DNA of 64,000 nucleotides from Undibacterium hunanense (GTDB lineage Bacteria > Pseudomonadota > Gammaproteobacteria > Burkholderiales > Burkholderiaceae_D), in assembly GCF_014284335.1 (NCBI RefSeq), contig NZ_JACOGF010000008.1, forward strand, positions 244,832-308,831, written 5' to 3'. The stretch's first letter is position 1. The number at the start of each line of letters is the position of its first letter. The translations under genes were made by a program, and so were the position numbers. Below, one piece after another: positions 34,757-42,577 of this stretch. The notes under the pieces were generated by a model. It saw only the letters and a program-made list of their open reading frames with translations. It was not told where the DNA came from and made no database searches.

Positions 34757-34786
34757 AAAACCCCGTTGGGTTAGCAACGGGGTTTT
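34757..34786. terminator. Bidirectional terminator at the right edge of the structural region
   Basis: Perfect 12-bp stem AAAACCCCGTTG/CAACGGGGTTTT with a GGTTAG loop, with A-rich and T-rich flanks on both sides. It separates the phage operon from the HAF-repeat gene. The rest of the gap 34787-35004 holds one copy of a 45-bp direct repeat (34886-34931) and AT-rich sequence. Confidence 0.85.
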
Positions 34787-34885
34787 GAATATGTATCTGC
34801 ATCAATTTAAAAATAGACACAAAAAAAAGCCCACCAAAAAAATTCGGCAGGCTCAAGTTCTAATCTAAATTAGGCGCAGCTATTA

Positions 34886-34931
34886 CGTGTATCAGAATTC
34901 AGTGTAAGTCGGAATATTTTGACGGACAAGC
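34886..34931. repeat. Direct repeat copy 1 beside the HAF-repeat gene
   Basis: ACGTGTATCAGAA, then CAGTGTAAG, CGGAATATTTTG and CAAGC, matching about 36392-36437 with few changes and the same orientation. The pair brackets the 35005-36150 gene. Confidence 0.7.
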
Positions 34932-35004
34932 ATTTTATAAACAATTATTTAAAAAATTTCTTCCAACATTATTTTCAAAATTTTCATCCGACCAACGATA
35001 CACT

Positions 35005-36150
35005 TCAAGGAACAGGCGTCAACAAAAATGCATGTCGTGCGCCGTTGATTTTACCTGTGCCGGCGATTTGTCCTGCATCGTTGAGGTAAATAAAAGTGCC
35101 ATCCACTTCCGTCAGCGCTGGCAACAATGTATTCAATTCGATGACGTTGCCATTGCTGAACAAAAGTGGGCGACGAGTGCTGTCACCCGGAACAGTGTAA
35201 TAACCAATTGCCTGGCCACTGCCATTGACAGCATAGGCAGAGCTGACACCACCCGTTGCGCGTGGCGAACCCAGGTTCGTCATATGGCCTGCTGAATACA
35301 AAAAGGCGCGTATGTCACCACTTGCTGTTTGCGCCTGCCCCACTACCTGCCCCAGTTGGTTGACGCCATTGGCGGCACTGGTGTTACCACCCAGCGTACC
35401 GAGGTCGTGAAACTGATAGCCGTCATACAAAAACGCATGAGATGCAGTACCGTTATAGGCCGTACCAACGATCTGTCCTGCATCATTGATAGCGGATGGC
35501 AGACAACTGCCTGTCAAAGCCAGCGAACCGATATTCACCAGACCATTACCATACGACACAAAACAGCGATTCAGATTATTCGTAGGGCTGGTGGTGGAAT
35601 AACCCGTAATGACGCCCGATCCGTTGATGGCAATCGCCCGGCTAAAACGCCCACCCAGCGTGCCCAGATTCACGATGCCATTTGTGGTCGCGACAAAAGC
35701 GCGTTCATCGTAATTCGCCAGAATGGTGTATCCCACCACTTGCGTATTGTTGTTGATGCGGGATACAACATTGATGCCGCCATCAATACTGCCCAGATCG
35801 GTGGATGTCTGACCGACAAACAGCCCCACATGCATACTGCCGTCAGCCCCCAATATCGCCCCGGCAGATTGCCCCTGCGCATTCACCGTCACAGTAGCAC
35901 CCATACCGCTGCCCACTTTGACGATCTGCCCGCCGCTACTTAAAAACGGATACGGCTGCCCATCGGCTTCCAGTGAAAAACCAGCCACGCGCCCATCCGG
36001 TGTCAGGCCACGGGCATTGCTGGAGCCACCGGCAAAGGCACCCAGATCAGTCAGATTCCAACCCGCAGCGCTGGCATGGGGTGCCAACAGCAAGCTGGCA
36101 GCCAACAAAACGACACTGCCCAGGGCAGCCAAAAAATGATCGTTTTTCAT
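35005..36150 (-). CDS. Secreted HAF-repeat (beta-propeller-like) protein
   Basis: 381 residues with a signal peptide (LLAASLLLAPHASAAG). About seven HAF-type repeats follow, each with a DLG.LGG or similar turn, SxAxxINxxGQVVG and a following FLY strand, for example YQFHDLGTLGGNTSAANGVN. Such repeats form an extracellular propeller-like domain of unknown ligand. No membrane anchor is seen. The gene stands between two terminators and direct repeats and may be a mobile or duplicated unit. Confidence 0.75.
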   Translation of the reverse strand: MKNDHFLAALGSVVLLAASLLLAPHASAAGWNLTDLGAFAGGSSNARGLTPDGRVAGFSLEADGQPYPFLSSGGQIVKVGSGMGATVTVNAQGQSAGAILGADGSMHVGLFVGQTSTDLGSIDGGINVVSRINNNTQVVGYTILANYDERAFVATTNGIVNLGTLGGRFSRAIAINGSGVITGYSTTSPTNNLNRCFVSYGNGLVNIGSLALTGSCLPSAINDAGQIVGTAYNGTASHAFLYDGYQFHDLGTLGGNTSAANGVNQLGQVVGQAQTASGDIRAFLYSAGHMTNLGSPRATGGVSSAYAVNGSGQAIGYYTVPGDSTRRPLLFSNGNVIELNTLLPALTEVDGTFIYLNDAGQIAGTGKINGARHAFLLTPVP

Positions 36151-36300
36151 TTTTATTCCTTTAAGAAAATTGGAAAAACAGGTTTAAAAAAAAGCTTTGC
36201 CAACGACGACAAGGCGCAGGTAAAACCAAGAGAAAGATGCAGAAGATGCAGAAATTGCAGAAGAAAACAGCAAGGAAAACAAAAGCAGAAAATAAAAAAA

Positions 36301-36319
36301 CCCGTCAGTAACTGACGGG
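36301..36319. terminator. Bidirectional terminator upstream of the HAF gene
   Basis: Palindrome CCCGTCAGT-A-ACTGACGGG with a run of A before it and T after it. It would end transcription from either side. The 520-bp gap 36151-36670 also holds a direct-repeat copy at 36392-36437 and an AT-rich stretch; I see no gene in it. Confidence 0.85.
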
Positions 36320-36391
36320 TTTTTATCGCTTCACGACATCATTGAGGAAACAATTCAGACTCAATCCAGACACAATCCAGACGCAACGATG

Positions 36392-36437
36392 ACGTGTATC
36401 AGAAACCAGTGTAAGCCGGAATATTTTGGTGGTCAAG
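36392..36437. repeat. Direct repeat copy 2 beside the HAF-repeat gene
   Basis: Partner of 34886-34931: ACGTGTATCAGAA, CAGTGTAAG, CGGAATATTTTG and CAAGC in the same order. It lies just upstream of the promoter region of the 35005-36150 gene. Confidence 0.7.
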
Positions 36438-36670
36438 CGCCTGAATATCTGTAGATTAACCATCGCACCACACGACATTCAAACACTTTGTAACAAAGCT
36501 GAAATACAAATAAATCAAGCTTCAGTTACTATGCATGTTCCGATACGCCCATTGAACAAAGGCGCAGCCAGACAATCATGAGGTCAACGATTCCCCAGCC
36601 CGTGCAGACCAACCCCTATTAGTGCCCATCCGCCAGTTATTCACAAACTTCCAGCAGAACAGGACGAGTT

Positions 36671-37414
36671 ATGACAGAAGATGATATCCGCAACAATGCC
36701 TTTGCCATGCCCTATACCAATTCGGCTTTTCCACCGGGGCCTTATCGTTTCACTGATCGCGAATACCTGATCATCACCTATCGCACCGACCCCGATTTAT
36801 TAAGAAAAGTCATTCCCGCACCGCTGCAAATGACAGAGCCGGTGGTCAAGTTTGAGTTCATCAACATGCCTGACTCGACCGGCTTTGGCCATTATTGTGA
36901 ATCAGGCCAGGTGATACCTGTCACCCTGGATGGGATTGCCGGTGGTTATGTACACAGCATGTACCTGAATGATCACCCACCGATTGCAGCCGGGCGCGAG
37001 TTGTGGGGCTTTCCTAAAAAACTGGGCGAACCCGAATTGCGGGTACACAAAGACACGCTGGTGGGCAGCCTGGATTACAGCGACATCCGTGTGGCAACCG
37101 GCACCATGGGCTTTAAACATACTACGCTTGATACAGATAAGGTCAAAGCCAGCATGGCCACACCCAGTTTCCTGCTTAAAATTATCCCGCATGTGGATGG
37201 CACACCGCGCATCTGCGAGCTGGTGCAATACAACCTGACCGACATCACCATCAAGGGTGCCTGGGGTGGCCCCGGCGCACTTGATCTGTTTCCCCATGCA
37301 CTGGCCCCGGTGTCAGCCTTGCCGGTGCGTGAAGTACTTTCTGCAGTTCATATTCTGGCCGACCTGACATTGCCTTATGGCAGCGTTGTGTACGACTATT
37401 TGGCAAACAAATAA
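36671..37414 (+). CDS. adc: Acetoacetate decarboxylase
   Basis: A 247-residue enzyme converting acetoacetate to acetone and CO2 through a Schiff base. The active-site set is present: the lysine pair in [12 protein letters not shown] (K116 as Schiff base, K117 next), R30 in TDREYL, and E77 in HYCESGQ, matching the layout known from clostridial enzyme (R29, E76, K115). Length is normal. The gene is 37 bp upstream of a 3-hydroxybutyrate dehydrogenase, so both probably act on acetoacetate from polyhydroxybutyrate or ketone-body turnover. Confidence 0.93.
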   Translation: MTEDDIRNNAFAMPYTNSAFPPGPYRFTDREYLIITYRTDPDLLRKVIPAPLQMTEPVVKFEFINMPDSTGFGHYCESGQVIPVTLDGIAGGYVHSMYLNDHPPIAAGRELWGFPKKLGEPELRVHKDTLVGSLDYSDIRVATGTMGFKHTTLDTDKVKASMATPSFLLKIIPHVDGTPRICELVQYNLTDITIKGAWGGPGALDLFPHALAPVSALPVREVLSAVHILADLTLPYGSVVYDYLANK

Positions 37415-37451
37415 TCAGTAAAACCTGATTCTCATCCATAAAGGAAACATC

Positions 37452-38234
37452 ATGTTACTCAAAGACAAAGTTGCCCTGATCACCGGTGCCGCCAGCGGCA
37501 TAGGTAAAGAAATCGCCATCGAATACGCCAAGCAAGGCGCCAAAATCGTTATCGCCGACATGGCGCTGGAAGCAGCCACCGCCACCGCCAAAGAAATTGA
37601 ACAGTCTGGCGGCACTGCCATGGCTGTAGCCATGAATGTCACCGACGAAGCCCAGGTCGATAAAGGCGTTGCAGACGCCGTTGCTGCCTATGGCAGCGTG
37701 GACATCCTCATCAGCAACGCCGGCATACAGATCATCAGCCCCATCGTTGATTTAAGCCTGGATAACTGGAAAAAACTCACCGCCATCCACCTTGACGGTG
37801 CCTTCCTCACTACCCGTGCCTGCATGCGCGCGATGATAGCGGGCGGCAAGGGCGGTGCCATCATCTACATGGGTTCAGTGCATTCACACGAAGCATCGCC
37901 GTTGAAAGCCCCCTACGTCACCGCCAAACACGGCTTGATCGGCCTGGCCAAAGTGGTCGCCAAAGAAGGTGCCAAAGACAATATCCGCGCCAACGTCATT
38001 TGCCCCGGCTTTGTCCGTACCCCGCTGGTGGACAAGCAAATCCCGGAACAGGCAAAAGAACTGGGTATATCAGAAGCCGAAGTCATTAAAAACGTCATGT
38101 TGAAAGAAACCGTCGATGGCGAATTCACCACCGTGCAAGACGTGGCACAGACAGCGCTGTTCCTGGCATCATTCGGTTCCAACGCGCTGACCGGGCAATC
38201 CATTACCGTCAGCCATGGCTGGCATATGAGTTAA
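37452..38234 (+). CDS. bdhA: 3-hydroxybutyrate dehydrogenase (SDR)
   Basis: 260 residues of short-chain dehydrogenase fold: NAD-binding TGAASGIG (11-18), NAG (89-91), catalytic Ser142, Tyr155 and Lys159 (YVTAKHG). The end [13 protein letters not shown] is characteristic of D-3-hydroxybutyrate dehydrogenases, which interconvert 3-hydroxybutyrate and acetoacetate. Strong ribosome site AAGGAAAC. It forms a two-gene operon with acetoacetate decarboxylase. Confidence 0.9.
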   Translation: MLLKDKVALITGAASGIGKEIAIEYAKQGAKIVIADMALEAATATAKEIEQSGGTAMAVAMNVTDEAQVDKGVADAVAAYGSVDILISNAGIQIISPIVDLSLDNWKKLTAIHLDGAFLTTRACMRAMIAGGKGGAIIYMGSVHSHEASPLKAPYVTAKHGLIGLAKVVAKEGAKDNIRANVICPGFVRTPLVDKQIPEQAKELGISEAEVIKNVMLKETVDGEFTTVQDVAQTALFLASFGSNALTGQSITVSHGWHMS

Positions 38235-38384
38235 AGCTGGTGAGTAAAAGATGGTGAATTAAAGGTAATAAATTCAAGCTGACGAATCAAAGTTGATAAA
38301 GCTTGCTCACCTTATTCAGCATGCGTCACAGTTGTAGCAGGCAAGTAATAATCTGGCCTGGCATACTGTATGTCATCAACAATT

Positions 38385-38415
38385 CGCCGTTCCTTGCAAC
38401 AATGCAGGAACGGCG
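38385..38415. terminator. Hairpin between convergent genes
   Basis: CGCCGTTCCT and AGGAACGGCG form a 10-bp stem around an 11-base loop in the convergent gap between the dehydrogenase and the Sel1 gene. No clear U-tract. Confidence 0.5.
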
Positions 38416-38465
38416 GATGAAGCTATAGAAAGCCGGAGCAATATCCCTGGCCATCAAGCCTCCAC

Positions 38466-39716
38466 TCAACACCCCTTGAAGTCACGCTTGCGGCAGTCCA
38501 CCGCCATGATATCGGCTCGGGCAATCTGATTCTGTGTCATCTTCTGTTTCACAATAGGCAGGTTATTGGCAGCATCGGTGTTACCACCTTCCATCGCCAG
38601 CTTGAACCACATGTATGAACGCATGAAATCCTGCGCCACGCCCTGGCCCTTGTCATATTTTGACCCAAGGTTGTTCTGCCCCTGCGCATCGCCCTGCTCT
38701 GCCGCCATGCGGTACAATCTGGCCGCTTCTGCTGCATCCAGCGGCAGCCCTCTGCCGGTTGAATACATATAACCAAGATTCGTCTGCCCACCGGCATTGC
38801 CCTGGGCCACAGCAAGCCGGTACCATTTGATGGCTTCGGCATAATTTTGCGGCACACCAAAACCGTTTTCATGCATCCATCCCACACCCACCTGGCCACT
38901 GGAAGCACCTTGTGCAGCCGATTTTGCGTACCAGCTCATCGCCGTTGCATAATCTTTCTTTACGCTGCGGCCATGCTCATACATGGTACCCAGATTGGTC
39001 TGGGCATTGGTATTGCCCTGATCTGCCGCCAGTTGATACCATTTCACGGCAGCGGCATCATCACGATTCACGCCACGGCCCTTGTCCAGCATCAGGCCAG
39101 CAGAAAACTGAGCATCATCATCACCTTTTTCGGCGACCTGCAGGTACAGGTTGAAAGCTTCCTTCAAATCCTGTTTGATACCTTTACCGGATTCATACAG
39201 GGTCGCCAGGTTATACATCGCAACCGGCTGTCCCTTGGCGGCAGCCTGGCGATACCATTTAATGCCTTCGGCATAGTCTTGCGGCACGCCGGTGCCATTC
39301 ACAAACATGACGCCAAGATTGGTCTGCGCGCCAGCATGACCCTGGGATGCAGCAAGGCGATACCATTTGACAGCTTGCAGGTAATCCTGCGGCACGCCAC
39401 GTCCTTTTTCAAACATGGTGCCGATATTGAATTGCGCGGTGACATAGCCTTGCAGTGCTGCTTTTTGATACCAATTGAGCGCTTCGACCTCATCCTTTTT
39501 CAGCCCGTCCCCCACAGAATACCGGTACCCCAGATCATTCTGCGCCCAGGCATTTCCTTTAGCTGCCTCGGTTTTCAGTTCAGCCAGGGTCCAGGCCTGC
39601 TGTTTTTTTGCAGCCGGCTCATTACCGTTGCCTGCTGCCCAGGTGAGGCTGGGCTGAATCAACGCAGCCAGCACCGTCATCAAGAGGATGGAAGCTGGCT
39701 TGATTATTTTATTCAT
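38466..39716 (-). CDS. Secreted Sel1-repeat protein
   Basis: 416 residues from ATG 39716 (the longer frame lacks a signal peptide). A signal peptide (ILLMTVLAALIQPSLTWA) is followed by about ten Sel1 (TPR-like) repeats with the typical A..G....Q..LG..Y..G.G...D...A..WY pattern. Sel1 proteins act as protein-binding scaffolds; here in the periplasm. Partner unknown. The next gene upstream encodes a shorter Sel1 protein. Confidence 0.85.
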   Translation of the reverse strand: MNKIIKPASILLMTVLAALIQPSLTWAAGNGNEPAAKKQQAWTLAELKTEAAKGNAWAQNDLGYRYSVGDGLKKDEVEALNWYQKAALQGYVTAQFNIGTMFEKGRGVPQDYLQAVKWYRLAASQGHAGAQTNLGVMFVNGTGVPQDYAEGIKWYRQAAAKGQPVAMYNLATLYESGKGIKQDLKEAFNLYLQVAEKGDDDAQFSAGLMLDKGRGVNRDDAAAVKWYQLAADQGNTNAQTNLGTMYEHGRSVKKDYATAMSWYAKSAAQGASSGQVGVGWMHENGFGVPQNYAEAIKWYRLAVAQGNAGGQTNLGYMYSTGRGLPLDAAEAARLYRMAAEQGDAQGQNNLGSKYDKGQGVAQDFMRSYMWFKLAMEGGNTDAANNLPIVKQKMTQNQIARADIMAVDCRKRDFKGC

Positions 39717-39787
39717 CGTATCTCCGGTGAAGCCAACACAGGACGGGCCAATATGAATCATGGGCAATCAGGGGCAATCATGAGTAA

Positions 39788-40321
39788 TCAGGGACAATTC
39801 TTGAAACTGCTGTTCCAACAGCTAACCGCCATGGTTTCAGCCTGTGTTTTCTGTTCTTGCTTTAACAGCCTGCCAGCAATGAAACGATTTTCAATTGAAG
39901 ACATCTCACCGCCCATAGCACCCAAAGTGAACCACATATAGGCTTTGACCATGTCTTGTGGCGTGCCTGTACCCATTGCATATTTGACGCCGACTGTATT
40001 CTGCGATGGCGCATGGCGTTGCTGTGCTGCTTTCAGTATCCACTTGAAGGCTTCGGCATCGTCTTGCCTCACGCCGCGCCCGGTCTCGTACATCTCTGCC
40101 ATCATCAGTTGTTCGTTCAGATAGCCGCGTGCCGCCAGTTCTTTCACTTCCAGAAAATTGAAAGAACTGACTGGCTTGACGTTCGGTATCATTCGCACCT
40201 CTTTTGGGGGTGCATTGGCTGATTCCGCCGGGTTTGCCATCAGCAAGGGGCAGACACATGCCAGCACTACTGCAAGCCCCCCTGCTTTCAGTCCAACATG
40301 TTTGAGATTTGGTCTAGTCAT
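39788..40321 (-). CDS. Short secreted Sel1-repeat protein
   Basis: 177 residues with a signal peptide (GGLAVVLACVCPLLMANPA) and two Sel1-type repeats (MMAEMYETGRGVRQDDAEAF and VGVKYAMGTGTPQDMVKAYM). The ending (MAVSCWNSSFKNC) resembles the end of the neighbouring Sel1 protein (IMAVDCRKRDFKGC), suggesting they are paralogues. Confidence 0.8.
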   Translation of the reverse strand: MTRPNLKHVGLKAGGLAVVLACVCPLLMANPAESANAPPKEVRMIPNVKPVSSFNFLEVKELAARGYLNEQLMMAEMYETGRGVRQDDAEAFKWILKAAQQRHAPSQNTVGVKYAMGTGTPQDMVKAYMWFTLGAMGGEMSSIENRFIAGRLLKQEQKTQAETMAVSCWNSSFKNCP

Positions 40322-40387
40322 TGTTCAGCCATGAAGCAAAACTGGTGGCGCGCCAGTTGATCTGTGCACGCCACCAACGTCAGCAAT

Positions 40388-41029
40388 TTACCATTTAGGC
40401 AAAATGCGTTCACCCGGCAATAAGGCATACGGATCAGCCCAGCCCGGCAATGTGCGCAGCCTGTCCAGCCAGGCACTGATGTGATTAAAACGACCGGCAA
40501 CAGGGTAGCCTGATTCTTCTTCCGGGAAGAACAAATAAGCACACAGGGACATATCCGCAATCGTCGGACTGTCACCGACCATATAGGGCCGGCTGGCCAA
40601 ATGTTTGTCAACAATATGGAAGGCATTGTCGATACGCGGGCGCAACCAGGCCATGACATTCGTATCTGGCGCCGTCGGACCAAAGGCTTTCATGAAGCGG
40701 TAGCTGGCAAAATAGCTGGTGAACTTATGGTTATCAAACAAGATCCAGCGCAGGATGTCGCGCTTTTCTTCTGCTGTCGTGCCGCCATAGGCACCATGTT
40801 TATCGGCCAGATAAGTCAGGATGACGCCAGATTGTGTCAGACGCAAATCACCATCTTCCAGTATCGGCACCTCCCCCATTTCATTACTGTTTTCACGCCA
40901 TGTTACTTCACGCGAAACACCATTCATGAAATCCACAAATTCAGGCTGCCACGGCTGGTTCAGGGCTTGCAGCAACAAAGCGACTTTATAGGCATTGCCG
41001 GACTGGCACAGACCGTACAGTTTATACAT
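40388..41029 (-). CDS. Glutathione S-transferase family protein
   Basis: 213 residues with an N-terminal thioredoxin-like domain (MYKLYGLCQSGNAYKVALLL; GEVPILED cis-proline; LTQSGVILTYLA with the Q-S glutathione contact) and a helical C-terminal domain holding the N-cap motif SPTIADMSLCAYL. A serine/cysteine-type GST; natural substrate unknown. Monocistronic. Confidence 0.88.
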   Translation of the reverse strand: MYKLYGLCQSGNAYKVALLLQALNQPWQPEFVDFMNGVSREVTWRENSNEMGEVPILEDGDLRLTQSGVILTYLADKHGAYGGTTAEEKRDILRWILFDNHKFTSYFASYRFMKAFGPTAPDTNVMAWLRPRIDNAFHIVDKHLASRPYMVGDSPTIADMSLCAYLFFPEEESGYPVAGRFNHISAWLDRLRTLPGWADPYALLPGERILPKW

Positions 41030-41109
41030 GATGGTTTTTCCTCACAAATGAAGTCAGAAAAAGCATCATAACAAAGTTTTTACCGCATCAGACCATGCAG
41101 GCGATATTG

Positions 41110-41976
41110 TCAAACCCGCCCTTTCAAAAATGCCTCCGTCTGCATGTCAGACGGATAAAACAATTCCACACACAGTTCATGCAGGGTAATGTCACGCGGG
41201 CTGCCGAAGGTGGTCAGGGTGGTGAACAGGGACAATTGCTGGCCGTGCAAATCCAGCACACAGGGTACCAGCAAGGCTGGCTCTGTAGCTGCCGCCATGG
41301 CACTACCAGGCGCTGATTGTTTCAGGGCCTGTACGTTTGGGTAGGTATTGATTTCTTCCACCAGGGCGACAATGCTTTCATCGCGGGCGTTCAACATCAG
41401 CCTTTGCAAGACTTGCAGCAGGTAGCTGCCCCATTCATCAAAATTCTGGGTGTAAGCGGCAAAACCCTGTGGATGCAGGCTGGCGCGGAACATGTTCATC
41501 GGCTGTGCGCTTAAAGAGGCAGGCAGCAAAGCCATCAGCGCAGCGGCGGCCTGGTTATGCAAGACCACATTCCAGTGCCTGTCCAACGCCACGCCTGGGT
41601 AAGGGTCATGCGTATCCAGCAGACGCTGCACCGCTGCCCTGGCTTGCGCCATGCGTGCCGAATCCAGCCCCTGCTCGCTATAACGGGGCGCATAACCAGC
41701 CGCCAGCAGCCAGGTATTGCGGGTACGCAAGGGCACATCCAGTTGCGCTGCAATCTGCATCAGCAAGTCAGCGCCGGGTATGGACCGCCCGGTTTCGACA
41801 AAGCTTAAATGCCGTGGCGAGATGTCGATATCCAGCGCCAGATCCATCTGGCTTAATTTACGCAGGGTGCGCCATTCACGGATCAGTGAACCGACGCCGC
41901 CGATACTGCCATCGTGATGGCTAGCGCTGTTTGCCTTGGTGGCGGTACTTGCACGGTTAGTGGTAGCTATGGTCAC
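41110..41976 (-). CDS. XRE-family regulator with MmyB-type ligand domain
   Basis: 288 residues starting at GTG 41976 (AGGAG). Helix-turn-helix at about residues 30-90 (LIREWRTLRKLSQMDLALDI, SPRHLSFVETGRSIPG), followed by the MmyB-like PAS-fold domain (LLAAGYAPRYSEQ, DPYPGVALDRHWNVVLHNQA). MmyB regulators bind a hydrophobic ligand; ligand unknown. It is divergent from a small membrane protein, with a perfect palindrome between them that I infer is its operator. Confidence 0.88.
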   Translation of the reverse strand: MTIATTNRASTATKANSASHHDGSIGGVGSLIREWRTLRKLSQMDLALDIDISPRHLSFVETGRSIPGADLLMQIAAQLDVPLRTRNTWLLAAGYAPRYSEQGLDSARMAQARAAVQRLLDTHDPYPGVALDRHWNVVLHNQAAAALMALLPASLSAQPMNMFRASLHPQGFAAYTQNFDEWGSYLLQVLQRLMLNARDESIVALVEEINTYPNVQALKQSAPGSAMAAATEPALLVPCVLDLHGQQLSLFTTLTTFGSPRDITLHELCVELFYPSDMQTEAFLKGRV

Positions 41977-42030
41977 GGCTGTCTCCTGTTGGCGATGGTC
42001 AAATTATGCACCGACCAATAAATGAATTCC

Positions 42031-42047
42031 ATTACCTCTGAGGTAAT
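42031..42047. promoter_or_regulatory. Perfect palindrome, candidate operator
   Basis: ATTACCTC-T-GAGGTAAT, a perfect 17-bp palindrome in the divergent gap between the MmyB-type regulator and the membrane-protein gene. Symmetric sites in such gaps are usually bound by the adjacent regulator. Confidence 0.6.
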
Positions 42048-42107
42048 CGACTTGCTGCACTGTCAGAGGGACACTGCAATCCCCTCAACTGAAATTGGAG
42101 ATCCATC

Positions 42108-42554
42108 ATGTCCAGCACCATGTCAAACCCAACATCCACTGACAATGCTTCTACTGCCAGCCAGGCTGCTGCCGGTATCTCGTTACGAAAAATTCTCATG
42201 TTTGATGCCATCACCTGTGTCGCCATGGGCTTGTTATTGATCAGCACGTCTGGCTTGCTGTCTGAGTTATTGGGCCTGCCCAGAGATTTTGTGCTACTGG
42301 CCGGCGTCGCCCTCTTCCCCTGTGCGGCATTGATGCTGCTGACCAGCCGTATCGGTACGCAGGCGCAACCACCGGCAGCGCTGGTCTGGCTGATCATCAT
42401 CGGCAATGCAGGCTGGGTCATCGCCAGCCTGCTGACGATGGAGCTATGGTTCAGCCCCACCACCCTGGGCATGGTGTTCATCCTGGCCCAGGCAGCAGCG
42501 GTTGTGGTATTGGCGGTGCTGGAATACCGCAGCCTGCGTCAAGCCCTGAAGTGA
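42108..42554 (+). CDS. Small four-helix membrane protein
   Basis: 148 residues: a Ser/Thr-rich N-terminus of about 25 residues, then four membrane helices (MFDAITCVAMGLLLISTSG, VLLAGVALFPCAALMLL, ALVWLIIIGNAGWVIASLL, TLGMVFILAQAAAVVVLAVL). Ribosome site GGAG. Position suggests it is the target of the divergent MmyB-type regulator. Function unknown. Confidence 0.75.
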   Translation: MSSTMSNPTSTDNASTASQAAAGISLRKILMFDAITCVAMGLLLISTSGLLSELLGLPRDFVLLAGVALFPCAALMLLTSRIGTQAQPPAALVWLIIIGNAGWVIASLLTMELWFSPTTLGMVFILAQAAAVVVLAVLEYRSLRQALK

Positions 42555-42577
42555 GTTGAGTTGATTTGAACTGATGT

